From positions 498,001 to 562,000 of the forward strand of contig JAVHKY010000071.1 in assembly GCA_035079385.1 (NCBI GenBank): a stretch of DNA of 64,000 bases, read 5' to 3'. The stretch's first letter is position 1, and each line of letters begins with the position of its first letter. Shown here in pieces: positions 31,595 through 42,513 of this stretch. The notes under the pieces were generated by a model that saw only the letters and a program-made list of their open reading frames with translations, did no database searches and was not told where the DNA came from. This DNA is from Aspidiotus rigidus. Lineage: Eukaryota > Arthropoda > Insecta > Hemiptera > Diaspididae. The position numbers and the translations under genes are program-made.

Positions 31595-32546
31595 TTGCGA
31601 TTTCTTTGTATTCTTTTTGTTTGGATCTGAAGCTGTGAATAGAGCTGATACGGCGGCTTTGTTGGTGGGAAGAGAATTTGAAGTTATTTGTGAACTTGGC
31701 GTATTGCTCTGAATAATTGTTCGCTTCTCTCAATGAGAGAAGTTTGTCTAAACGTTTACGGAAATTTATCAAGTTCAGTTCACCTTCAAGTGTTAGCTGA
31801 AACAGTATATTCTGGGGAATTTTACTAAAGACGATGTCTTGCAGGTGAACATTGTTTTCAAATTTCTCACCTTGAACTTCAAGAGCAGATAATACATTAT
31901 CAATATTATTATATGTTGTTCTGAGAGATTTTGCTTCGTCGACTGCCGGTGATAAATTGACAATTTTCTGGTAGAGTGCTCGGATCACATTTCCCGTTTG
32001 ATTGTATTTTTTTTCCAATATTTCTTTTGCCTTGGTGTAGCCTTCAGCTGTTGGTGGAAGGTTTTCTATGGCAGCTAAAGCTTCACCGGTAGTATATGAT
32101 TGTAAATATATCAATTTGTCTTCCTCTGAGAGCGGACGAGAATCAAAAACTGACGAAAAGGCTTGGATAAATGAAGGGTATTTAGTAATGCTTCCATCAA
32201 AAGGCGTCAAGCGTAGTTTAGGTAAAGCTGCTAGGCTTTGAATTGGTTGCTGCTCTTCAGGCGGGCTATTTTCATCAATCTCATCTCTGAGGTCGATAAT
32301 TCTCATACGAGCTTGATTTAGAGGTTCGATTGCATTCGAGAAACTGACTGTATCTTTCTGGTTTCCAGTGGGTTTGAATTTCTCAATCAAAGAAGAAAAT
32401 TCTACAAGTCGGGCATAAGTTCGTCGGATGGCTTTTAGGTTGGGTTGTTCATCTGACAAGAGCTTATCGGCTTTCGTGATGGTTTGGTTCAACATTTCCA
32501 GGCGGCTTTCAAATTCCTTCAAACGAATAACATTGGCATCAGCCAT
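31563..32546 (-). CDS. BEL/Pao Gag
   Basis: The 327-residue product starts at ATG 32546 (MADANVIRLKEFESRL). It has a coiled-coil-like N-terminus and a central capsid-like region containing LPKLRLTPFDGSITKYPSFI, typical of Pao-family Gag. It forms the particle that packages element RNA. The last 40 residues look out of frame: from about 31725 leftwards, the Pol frame reads a plausible Gag-Pol linker into the first zinc knuckle. BEL elements commonly have one continuous Gag-Pol ORF, so I infer a one-base indel near 31690-31735. Confidence 0.88.
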   Translation of the reverse strand: MADANVIRLKEFESRLEMLNQTITKADKLLSDEQPNLKAIRRTYARLVEFSSLIEKFKPTGNQKDTVSFSNAIEPLNQARMRIIDLRDEIDENSPPEEQQPIQSLAALPKLRLTPFDGSITKYPSFIQAFSSVFDSRPLSEEDKLIYLQSYTTGEALAAIENLPPTAEGYTKAKEILEKKYNQTGNVIRALYQKIVNLSPAVDEAKSLRTTYNNIDNVLSALEVQGEKFENNVHLQDIVFSKIPQNILFQLTLEGELNLINFRKRLDKLLSLREANNYSEQYAKFTNNFKFSSHQQSRRISSIHSFRSKQKEYKEIANEVCFLLSFK

Positions 32547-32594
32547 GGTCAGTAACTAAGATACTATTAGATTACGTAGAACGCTCGGCTACCA

Positions 32595-32782
32595 TGTCGC
32601 CATACAATAAAATGGAAGAATAAAATAAATTGTTTCAGTCGGACTATATTGTTGATCAAGGCGAATAATAATTAACAATAATTTCTTGTGAAGACGAAAA
32701 AAGGCGGTTAAAAAGAAAACATTAAATTTTATTTTCTGCCCTCACGGACATGCAGCTGTTGCTGTGTCGTCATGCCGTGACA
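32595..32782 (-). repeat. BEL 5' LTR, uninterrupted
   Basis: 188 bp, tgtcgccatacaat to catgccgtgaca on the plus strand. It matches the left LTR except for the latter's MITE. Confidence 0.93.
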
Positions 32783-34207
32783 AACGCTGTCCGTGATTTT
32801 GAAGTAGTTCTGAACATCCCGAGCGCAGCGCTCGTGATGAAAGTGATGGGTAATGTACAGAGTCTTATGGGAACGCCGCTACTTTCAAAAATTTATTGCA
32901 GGATCAGGAATCAGCCGATGCATTTCATATTTGGCATAAAAATACCATTTAATCTACTCTATAAAATTTTGAAAGAATCACCCTTCTAAGTAAATTCTTG
33001 GATTTTTTATAATCCTTGGAAATTTCATCAATACTAGGGTACCAACGGTAACGTCTCGGCGCAGGTGGGGTGTAGAAGGAACAGGGAAACAGCCCGAGTG
33101 TTCGCTGCAAACCTAGCGGAAGTTTGTATGTACAACTTCAAAACTGCGGACACGATTTTAGCGTTGTGTCATTACCTCTTCATCTTATACCCTGTTTTTC
33201 AATAACGCACCTGTTATTATAACTTCAACACAATTCAGCGTTATGTTATCCGATCCATAACTTTAACGTTAAAATTCACGTTACGGTACAATAACTTTAA
33301 CAAAATGCAAACGTTATGCAATCCCTGGCTGCAAAAGCTAAAGCTGCATTTGAAGCCGTTGTCTCGGTTCGAAATTTAAAACAAGCACCCTGTAGGGCTT
33401 TTCCATTAGTCCAGGAGAATTAGCATTTAAAAACAACAAAAATCCAAGAGAGATGAAACTTGGCAAATATGTTTTGGACGACTTGGTGAAAAACATAGTA
33501 AAAGTCTAGACCCCTCCGATGTACGCTCCACCCCCCAGTGCCTAAAACCTGCGACTCGAATCAGTTTTTTCATCATATCTCGGTTATTTTTCGGTTTACA
33601 AAAAAATGTTTCAAACAAAACTTATAGGAAATAAAATTGTCTACAAAAAATGTTCTTATACATTTTACTGTACGACGCATAGTTTTCGAATAAACGTTGT
33701 AGCTAGTAGCGTGTAAATATTTGGGAAGAGAAAGAGGCGTTTGGATCCGAAGTAATGTACATTGAAACACTGAGTCATGTGTACACTATGCAGAAATCCG
33801 CGGTTTTGACCGTATTCGGGAACGGAGGAATGCTATTTATCATGATTTTTGACGAACATTACTTGGAAATATTATGTCTTTTTCGACACAGCGATGGAGC
33901 AATACGTAGCATTTTGTATGTCGGCGTCTGCTGAACGTATTTATACCAACATTAATCATAGGCGCCACTTGAGTGATAAAATGCATGATTAAAGTCTTTA
34001 AGTCCCTTTGTTTCATTCAATCAGTGCACAATCAGGCTACTGCGAAATACAATCATGCATTTTCCAATGTTGCCCACAAATATTGGCTATATGTCTGTCT
34101 CAAGATTTACTCACTTCTATTCATTCATTCTTTATAATTCAAAGTTGAGATTATACGTTCTCCCTGTGTTTTTTCGCGTTCGACGTTTGGAAATACAGCT
34201 CGATAAA

Positions 34208-34410
34208 ATGAAGTGTTTTATTTGTGATGTTGAAAAAGATGACGATTTTGTTTCTGTCGGTGAAAAAGGTTTTTTGAGTCTTCAGAAAGCAAGTCAAGAA
34301 AGAAGAGACGGAAAATGGACTTCACTGGAAGAAATGAGTCTCACAGGGTTTCGAAGTGCCCCTGTAAGAACAATACATCATCTGCTTGCGAATTCACATA
34401 CGCAGTTCTG
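34208..34410 (+). pseudogene. N-terminal remnant of a CXC-tailed transposon protein
   Basis: From ATG 34208 the frame reads MKCFICDVEKDDDF, then GEKGFLSLQKASQERRDGKW. A Cys-x2-Cys start followed by an EKGxxSLxxAS..R.DGK pattern is what I recall from large arthropod transposon-borne proteins. After about 34400 the similarity is lost and the frame reads into unrelated sequence. The frame continues to 34528. Confidence 0.5.
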
Positions 34411-34579
34411 CGTCAATGAATTCCAGACATTCCTCCAAGTCAAAAGGTTCTGTATCTCCTGTAGGTTTACGTGCCTTATCCATAACCATTCTCAATGTGA
34501 CGGCGAGCATGTCATTGATGGCCAGTGATGTTACCTCTTTCGTAATCCTCCTCCCACTCCATAATTCGGGGATCGGGCA

Positions 34580-34808
34580 CAACGTAAACATTTTCTTTGA
34601 AATCTGGGGTTGGAAGAAAAGTAACAATGGGCTTATGCCGGTATGTTCTTCCCTGCCTCCAGCCCCGAAAAACGTTTTGAAAATAGTTTTCTGCTGTTGT
34701 CAGAAGGGTTGCGCAAAAAAATGTGGCTGCCGCAGAATGGGCTTGAAATGCAATGATGCCTGTTCATGTTCGGGCCATTGTCTCAACGTTGACCTCGAAT
34801 GTGATTGA
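34580..34808 (+). pseudogene. C-terminal CXC-like remnant of the same protein
   Basis: The frame reads FFEIWGWKKSNNGLMPV, then PPAPKNVLKIVFCCC and a Cys-rich tail: CQKGCAKKCGCRRMGLKC, CNDACSCSGHC. It stops at TGA 34806-34808. This matches the Trp-Gly-Trp, Pro-Pro-Ala-Pro and CXC-like ending of the transposon protein whose start lies at 34208. The middle (catalytic) part is missing, so the element is an internally deleted derivative. Confidence 0.55.
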
Positions 34809-36052
34809 TTAAGGGTGTATAGAGTACGATTTTAGTTAATATGTGAATGCTTGAACGCCTATATAAAGAATACGATTATAGTTAAGGAAAGAAATATGTA
34901 CATGTGTAATATAGAATCCTATTATGTTGAAAAGAATTAATGTTTGCACATTGCACAATCATTCTTCAAAACCGCTAGTCGTCGTGTTCATATGAAAGTC
35001 ACCGTGTTGCGTTTTGACAGCGTTCTTCCTTTGTTGACGTTAGAAACTGTACTGTTTACTCGAAAACTATGCGTCGTACAGTAAAATGTATAAGAACATT
35101 TTTTGTAGATAATTTTATTTCCTATAAATTTTGTTCCAAAAATTTTTTGTAAACCGAAAAATGACCGAGATATGATGGAAGAACTGATTCGAGTCGAAAT
35201 TTTTAGGCGCTGGGGGTGGAGCGTACATCGGAGGGGTCTAGACTTTTACTATGTTTCTTACCAAGTTGTCCCCAACATATTTGCCAAGTTTCATCTCTCT
35301 TGGATTTTTGTCGTTTTTATACTCAATTAGAGACTAATTCTCCTGGACTACATGTCGGCGCATTGCATACGTATTCTCCTACGTGTTTTCAAAATGGTAG
35401 TATTTCTAACATTGCTCTTATGGCAAACTACTCCACGATGAAAATGAGTATGCAATCCAGCAACACCCATAAGAACAATGTTAGGAATACTACCATTTCG
35501 ATAACACGTAGGAGAATACATATGCAATGCGCCGATATGGAAAAGCACTGTACCAGGCTGGGAGAAGTTCATGCCCTGCGGGCTGCGGCGCTGTTCTGTA
35601 CAAAGTAGAACTGACGCGACTTGATGTCTTCGACGTACATTGAAACTGACAATCAGGCAAATTGTATCTTTTGGACAATGAAGGAAGACTATTTCTCTCT
35701 GATTGTTAATGAATAAGAATAAGTAAAACAAATTTCAGCTTGTTTCCCAAAATTATGTGGCTTCGGCTTCAGACGTTCAGCTTTCAGCTAACCAACTTAA
35801 CTCTGCTTGATAATAATACGCTACGGGATTATATGGAGGTACGCAGTTCACGAGAATAATAATCGCACGCAAAACTTGAAGGAGAACTCGTTCACATTTG
35901 AACGCAAAAACAACTTTTCTCGTTTTCTCGTTTTCTCGTTGCGGTAAAACAATCGCGTACATACTTCAAATAAGTATAAGGCATGAAATGATGAAAATGT
36001 GTTATGATGCAACCTACTTTGCCAAACATGAACCCATCACAAACTGATACTA

Positions 36053-36393
36053 CGGAACTATATAAGATAGGTATGTGCAAGTGATAAGAAGAGGACCATC
36101 GCCATGTTGATGAAGTCGAAGGAGGAGCAGTTTCAGGAGATTTCAGGATGCCGTAAGAGAAATTTAAATATCAAACATCGAATTTCGATTAATTAGAAAG
36201 ATTATATTATAGTGGAAACAAAAAAATAAATGAGTTCTCGTTTAAATTTTCTATCACTAGAATATTCTTGTATTTGATGTTTGATGTTGAAAATTCTCTT
36301 AGGATACTACTTAGATTGCTCCCCCTTCGACTTTGTCGACAGGGTGACGGTCCTATTCTTATCACTTGCACATACCTATCTTATATAGTTCCT
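36053..36393. mobile_element. TA-flanked hairpin MITE, copy 2
   Basis: It has the same inverted ends and interior as 20161-20491, with TA at 36051-36052 and 36394-36395. Its size (341 bp) is close to the first copy (331 bp). Confidence 0.85.
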
Positions 36394-36467
36394 TACTAAT
36401 ACTGATCGCATCTTAGACCATACAATAGATAGACCGAGCATCGGCCATATACGCGTGTACAACGCGT

Positions 36468-36648
36468 TGAACGGAAGACATGATAAGAAAATAAGGGGGA
36501 CTGGACCTCAATGAAGGAAACGTGGGTGAACGCGCGGAGCAATGAAACACACCGTACACCCGCGCCGCCCATCAAATTCGTAAACAAGGTCCAGTCCCTC
36601 TTATTTTTTTTTTATGTGTATTCTTATCATGTCCTCCGTTCAAAGATT
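36468..36648. repeat. Inverted repeat
   Basis: gaacggaagacatgataag and ataagggggactggacc on the left pair with ggtccagtccctcttat and cttatcatgtcctccgttc on the right. A small loop of about 80 bp lies between them; probably another MITE. Confidence 0.65.
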
Positions 36649-36855
36649 CATTGCTATGCACGATACGTGAGTACCGGTATGAAAAACTATGATACAAAAA
36701 TAGTATGTATTCCAGGAAACAATAACGATCAATAAGCGCGAGATTGAAACAGATACAATAGCGTTATTTGTACTCAACAGTGGTTCCTTCAGGTTATTGA
36801 ATAAATAGGAATGAAACGAAATTTTTTACAATGCGATGGGAAACCGAAATGAATA

Positions 36856-37082
36856 GGGCTTTTCCATGTCGGCGCATTGCATACGTATTCTCCTACGTGT
36901 TATCAAAGTGGTAGTATTTCTAACATTGCTCTTATGGGTGTTGCTGGATTGCGTACTCAAATTACTCCACAATGAAAATGAGTATGCAATCCAGCAACAC
37001 CCATAAGAGCAATGTTAGAAGTACTACCATTTCGATAACACGTAGGAGAATACATATGCAATGCGCCGACATGGAAAAGCCC
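36856..37082. mobile_element. Hairpin MITE, TA-flanked
   Basis: Ends gggcttttccatgtcgg and ccgacatggaaaagccc, with TA at 36854-36855 and 37083-37084. The empty site aaatgaataattgc is seen in the right arm (as its complement near 44.09 kb) and at 20.03 kb. It is nearly palindromic throughout. Confidence 0.92.
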
Positions 37083-38046
37083 TATAATTGCGAATAAAAA
37101 CGTAGGGAACAGAATGATTTAAAAGTCGATCATAGATCGCGAATGCAGTATCCCGGCTTTGTAGCCCGCAATTCAATTTTGTATTTTAATTTACCTATAT
37201 TTTTAGTTCCAAGTACTTGAAGTTGACTACAAAGGTAGTATGATATAATTATATCATTGGGTTTTGAGCAGACAAATGAAGTTTGAGGTAGTATTAATTA
37301 ATCAAGGATTTCAATTTTAGGTAATGTTACAATTTGTATTACTTATTATTCTTCTTTCATGACGAAAATGACAGTTGTTGGAATGGTGTAATATCAGCGT
37401 TATTTGTACTCAACAGTGGTTCCTTCAGGTTATTGCTTATTAATTGTTGAGAGTTAGCTTTTACAAATAGAATCGAAAAGATGTGATGTGAATTCTTGAA
37501 AAGGCGGTTCTCACAATATGAATGAAATTGAATACAAATGAAAGGGAATGTCTTACAACGCGATGGGAATATGAAATGAATACCTAATTATAAATAAAAG
37601 ACTAGAAAATAGGATGATCGAGAATTGATTGTGAATGCGATATCCTAGCTTTGTAATCCTCAATTCAATTTTAATTTGTACTTGGTCCTACTTTCTGGTT
37701 GGGTTTTAGCGCAGAGAGAGAATTTACTGTCATATATCAGGAATTTTTCAAGGAAATTAGATCGTACGGTAACATATTTTTATCGTGATCCTTGATTCTG
37801 TAGATAGGTACGTCAATTCTACTTTGTATGGTATCAGATGAGATATTCACACTTCACCCGCTCATGTGATTAGGATGTGTTTAGATCTTTCTTATTCCCT
37901 GGTGTACCTATATAATTATATCGATTCAAACGTGACGTCTAATCTGTGAAATCATTTGTTCATGTGAATATTGTTGCCAACGGCATATATCAATTCCCAT
38001 AAGAATTCTACAGGAACGCTTTGATCATTCATCAGTACTTTAAAAC

Positions 38047-38493
38047 CACGGTACACTAAAGAGGTATTGACACTTGCCTATGTTCACCATTACTAATGCT
38101 GTCACGAGAAATGATGTACTTGAGTGTTTTGCCACTATGTAGCGCCAATGATCTGGTCCCCGGTTGTACATAGAGTCTTATGTAAATTCACTACTTTTAA
38201 AAAAATTGTAGAAGAGTCAGAAATCAACCAAAAAATCTGAAACATGGTGCGAATAGACTACTCATTATGCTCTACATATTTCAAAAAAAATTATTCTCAT
38301 GTGTAAATTTCTTGATTTTTTATAACCCTTGGAAATTTGTCAGTACTAGGGTACCTCCGGTAAGGTAACAACGCTGGTGGGGAGCGGAAGGCATTCACAA
38401 CGGCGCAGCGAACGCAGCGGAATTATGTATGAACTACATTATTTTGTGTGACAAGAATTTTGTATAGTGTCAATACCTCTTTAGTGTACCGTG
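38047..38493. mobile_element. hAT-type MITE, copy B
   Basis: Ends cacggtacactaaagagg and cctctttagtgtaccgtg, with 8-bp TSD tttaaaac at 38039-38046 and 38494-38501. It shares ends and interior motifs such as agggtacc with copies A (26477-33194) and C (42051-42505). Confidence 0.92.
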
Positions 38494-39098
38494 TTTAAAA
38501 CAGACAGAAAGTTAAGGGATGATGAAAGCTTTGAATTCACAATCTTGAAAGTTTCTTGTATATGAGAATGCATTTGTTATTCCAAAGTTCATTCTTATTT
38601 TTGAGTGTGAACAAATGATCAAAATGTTCCCATTTTAATCATAGATTTGATTGAGCAGAATGCGTACTTTCACCTGACATTATTGTGACATCAGAGTAAA
38701 TCAGTCTAAATCTTGAGCATAAATTTTTTGAATGTTGTCCTTCTAAGAATTGTTGAAAATTCCCCTATCCTGTAAGTGTAAATATTTTTTCAGGAAAGCA
38801 AATATTTGACAAGAGTTGTTTCATTTTCTTTTCTCATTTTTCTTTGAAGAGAGTAAAACGTTGAAATCTCAGTACCTCAGTATATTCATAAGAATTCTTA
38901 CAGAAGAAAGTTTGACAACTTCTGTCTTCTAAAAAAAGCTTGGCATTTCTTGAGGGATTTAGTCATAAGAAAAACTGTAATCTGCTTATTTTAAAAAAAT
39001 GAACGCTGAATTATTGTTACGTCATATTTTCGTTTTCAAAAAAGGTAGATAATTTAATGCAAGAATGATTGATTTTAGTAAACAATATTTAGTGAAGA

Positions 39099-39688
39099 AT
39101 GAAAAGTAAGAATTATACTTTGCGCTGCCTTTTTCATTCAATTTTGTATTTTACTAAGCAAAATTATATCAGCATTAGAAAGAAGTGCATTGACTGTATT
39201 GAAAAAGAGAAAGACCTTTTTACAAATTATGTAATTGACGGAAATGTTGACAAGTATGTCGAAATTAGGCACTTTTGCTGATCATATATAGAGATTATTG
39301 CTGTTAGTTGGATATACAATTTGAACATTTTTGTGTACATGTTGTCAACAAAGCTTTCACAAACATAAGAAAAATCGATTACAAGTTCAGTGAAAAGGGG
39401 AGTTACACTATTGATTTAGGGCATTATCAAAATGTTCACTATTGGCCTCTTATTAGAAATGCTGAACAGCTGAAATCGAAAAGCAATGTAGAGCTGTACT
39501 CAAATGAAAAAGAAAAAACAAATCAGGAAAAGTTGCGAAAAGTAATTTCTGGAAAGAAAGAAATTCTGATAGATCGAGAGGATCATCAAAAGAATAAACA
39601 AACTAGGGAAACCTCAAAACGCAACCAAAGTAGAACCCATTTTAAAATAGGGTTTTGGTTATATTTTAGCAATATATATTTTTTTTAG
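39099..39688 (+). pseudogene. Unrecognised, possibly decayed coding region
   Basis: A 60-codon frame (39099-39281) and, 26 bp on in another frame, a 126-codon frame (39308-39688) have protein-like content: CIDCIEKEKDLFTNYVIDGN, then FEHFCVHVVNKAFTNIRKID and a Lys/Glu/Asn-rich end. They lie inside the inverted-arm block and could be the remains of its transposase. I cannot name a family. Confidence 0.25.
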
Positions 39689-39689
39689 A

Positions 39690-40630
39690 AATGCGATCAA
39701 AGTAGGACCCACTTTAAAATAGGGTTTGATTGAAGTGGATTATATTTTTTTCAAAAAAGGCCACTACATGCGGCAGGCTGGCCTTACATGCGGACCAAAG
39801 AATGTAATGAAGCTGAGCCTGTTTCAAAAATAGGGAAGTTTTTATAACTATTTCTCAGAAGAGAAAAAATTTAGTGTCCGCACAAAGAAAATACTTATAT
39901 TGTCTGTTCATTGGAGGCTATTGGAGCAGTTTCTTTGGTCTTTTTGTTGGTGAATAGAAAGGTATCCTTTAGTATTAGTGAATTGCCGCGTCGTTTTTGA
40001 TCATTTTTTTTTTTTCAGAAAATTTTTGTCGAAGAAAATTATTTTTTTATTCCAAAATTGGTACTCATCTTGCTAGCGGCTGTCGTCGACGCGTAGCGAC
40101 GACAACAGACACTAGTAATTGCATGGAAGACGAAGTACGCGCTTAAAATTAAATTATGCGTTATCAGCTATCATATTTTCGAAAATTTGATAATATTCCA
40201 GCTCCTGAAACACTCACGTCGGCAGATTGCAGCGAATATGATGTTTTACAATTCGTTATTAAAATCTTCCAACATTATCCGATACCGATAAAGCTCGTCG
40301 CAAATCGAAACAGAAAACACAATCACATACTCCTATACATTCCTACACAAAAACTGCTTTTCTCTTTCTAGTAAAACTTTAGTAAAACGAGTAAAACAAT
40401 CGAGTCGAGTCGATGTACTGTATCGCACATAGACATCGAAAGGTCGCAGAACACTGAAGTTTGAAAAAGCGATTGGAAGTGGTTCATGCCTTGTAGGACA
40501 CGGTATGAACCTAACTAGGGCTTGAAACTACCGGTAGTGTTTCAAATTTGTCCGTTAAGCTTGAAACGCTAATGAGCCAAAAGAAATTTATAAAACATAA
40601 CCAATATAATAAATCTAGTAGCTTCAAGTC
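39690..40630. other. Non-coding sequence
   Basis: It holds a short direct repeat (cccattttaaaatagggttt, with a near copy at 39710-39735), T-rich runs and a segment near 40.35-40.5 kb related to 22.86-23.02 kb. No supported gene. Confidence 0.35.
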
Positions 40631-40980
40631 CTTTGACTAGCTATTTATACTATGTATGGACTGATAATATTCCAAATGATATTTTGACGCATTATGGCGG
40701 TACCGAGATAGGCAATATCTGTACAGCTGGCGTTATAGTTTTCACAATTCTCCAAGTGAGTGCGCATCAGTGCAGTCACGTTATAGGGCTCGCGGTAGCT
40801 GCGCGGGAGTGGCGGAAGGTTGTTATAACCTCCCGCCTTACTCCAGCCATTCCCGTAAGCCATAACTTGACGCCAGGTGTACCTCATATTGCCTAAACGA
40901 ATTGCCGCCGTTATGCGTCAAGATTTTTACATTAGCGTTGTGTATGAAGATCAGTCCATACGTAGTATAAATAGTCAACG
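40631..40980. mobile_element. MITE with 8-bp TSD
   Basis: Inverted ends contain tttatactatgtatggact and agtccatacgtagtataaa. The direct repeat ttcaagtc flanks at 40623-40630 and 40981-40988. The 8-bp TSD suggests hAT. Inner parts (gcattatggcgg with ccgccgttatgcg) are also inverted. Confidence 0.85.
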
Positions 40981-42042
40981 TTCAAGTCAATGCTCAGTCG
41001 CTCAATTTTCATTTTTGTTACGTTTTAGTTTCACTTTTATACAGAGATGTTGCACGAAAACGAAAACAAATCACAAAAGTAACAAAAGTTTTCTGGCTGA
41101 AATAACGTAGCCAAAGTACCAAAACAAAAGTAGAATACATGAAATACCAAAACATATTAACGAAACAAATAACAAAAGTACTACTCGCACTTTCACGAAA
41201 TATAACAAAAATGAAAGTATCATTTTTGTTATTTTAATTTCGTTCTTCACGAATTTGGCTGCTACACTGCACTCTGCACAGGTGCTCAATGCTCATATTG
41301 TGCTCATCTCTAGCGGAGATGATGATTGAAATTATACTATTGAAGCGATTACAAAAAACGCTTCATTATCGGACCAATTTTCAATATAAATGAAGCTCTT
41401 TTTCCATAATTGCTCAAATGTGAGCTAAGCCCTGGCCGTGGCTAAGCTGTTATTAAATATTTGGTAATTTGGTATGAAGCCCATCATTATTTGGCAATAG
41501 CAAAATTGAAAATTCGTGATTGCATGCCGCACGCACATCGCACGGGGCGTAGGTATTATTTTATTAAATTATTATATAAAGAATTCCTTATCCGGTTTCC
41601 TCGATTCGGTTTCCTCGATTCGAAGATTTATTAAGATTATATTTGAATTGATGACTTCAATTTCATCACCATGAAGGAATATGGTTTATGTGTAAGGCTC
41701 ATTATTGACAAAAGTGAAGAATTGGTATTGAAAGTTGAGATTTCAATTGGCAAATTACCCTTAGGTCAATTTACTTAAACTACTATTCTTTGGTTCATTT
41801 TACCAAAAATAGATCTCATTTGAACGTGAGAGAGAACATTGCTACTCTGTTTATAAAAAGTAAAAAACAAGTCAGTGGATTTAAGTATTACATATTATTG
41901 CTTCAAAGATAGAGTTACTGCGCTAGAAGGAATTGCAAGCAATATCACTTTCTCTTCTTTTACTCAAAAGAATATTTCAAATAGTATTAAGCTTTCTTTA
42001 TTTTTAAAGATACCAAGGAGTAAAGTAATATCTAACACTTTT
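40981..42042. other. Non-coding AT-rich sequence
   Basis: Within the inverted-arm block. An aacaaaagta-like motif recurs at 41.08-41.22 kb. No supported gene. Confidence 0.35.
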
Positions 42043-42050
42043 GCTTAAAT

Positions 42051-42505
42051 CACGATACATTATAGAGGTATTGACACAAACGTATATTAGACGTGTTTTT
42101 TTGTCGCATGAGTTGTGTCAATTGATATAATCTACGCTAGGAGCGTTGCAAGGTATTACTAAGCAGGAAAACTACATGAATACTGCGGAATATAAATTCC
42201 ATCAATTTTTAAAAATTTGTAGAGGAATCAGGTATTAAAGTAAAAATCTGAAACTGGGTACAAATAGACAACTCACTATGCTCTACTTATTTAAAAAAAA
42301 ATTATCTTCTTAGGTGAATTTCTTCATTTTTTACAACCCTCAAAAATTTCGTCAATATTAGGGTACCTCCGGTAAGGTTCCGACACAGGTGGGGTGTGGA
42401 AGGTATTCAAACGATCGCTGCAAGCGTAGCGGAATTCTGTATGAATTTACACAGTTCCAGGGACAGAAATTTTGCGTCGTGTCAATACCTCTATAATTTA
42501 CCGTG
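42051..42505. mobile_element. hAT-type MITE, copy C
   Basis: Ends cacgatacattatagagg and cctctataatttaccgtg, with 8-bp TSD gcttaaat at 42043-42050 and 42506-42513. It is homologous to copies A and B along its length. Confidence 0.92.
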
Positions 42506-42513
42506 GCTTAAAT

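Larger units (their letters stand above)
26532..32782 (-). mobile_element. BEL/Pao LTR retrotransposon
   Basis: The 6.25-kb element reads on the minus strand. Both LTRs begin and end TG..CA and are 188 bp (the left one carries an extra insertion). The 5-bp TSD aacgc flanks at 26527-26531 and 32783-32787. Directly inside the 5' LTR (right) the minus strand reads TGGTAGCCGAGCG, in the position and with the TGG start of a tRNA primer-binding site. Gag and pol are almost intact. Confidence 0.93.
26477..33194. mobile_element. hAT-type MITE (copy A), split by a BEL retrotransposon
   Basis: The left end 26477-26531 (cacggtataagatgaagagg...) and right end 32788-33194 (...cctcttcatcttataccctg) together make about 462 bp. 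This matches the sizes of relatives at 38047-38493 (447 bp) and 42051-42505 (455 bp). The 8-bp TSD tttttcaa flanks at 26469-26476 and 33195-33202. The BEL element lies between the two parts. Confidence 0.85.
33395..35571. mobile_element. Element with ~300-bp inverted arms and transposase-like remnants
   Basis: The segment 33408-33690 is the near reverse complement of 35065-35350 (for example gtctagacccctccgatg against cggaggggtctagac). The left tip reads tagggcttttccat. The right side passes into a second hairpin (35350-35560) related to the MITE at 36856-37082, whose tips also read agggcttttcc. It therefore looks like a DNA transposon with a related MITE fused to its right end. The interior holds two coding remnants. 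Confidence 0.7.

Noticed and set aside
27371..32546. Endogenous retrovirus with an envelope gene
   Set aside because: No env-like frame follows Pol; after the integrase tail there is only about 240 bp before the LTR. Domain order and Gag fit BEL/Pao.
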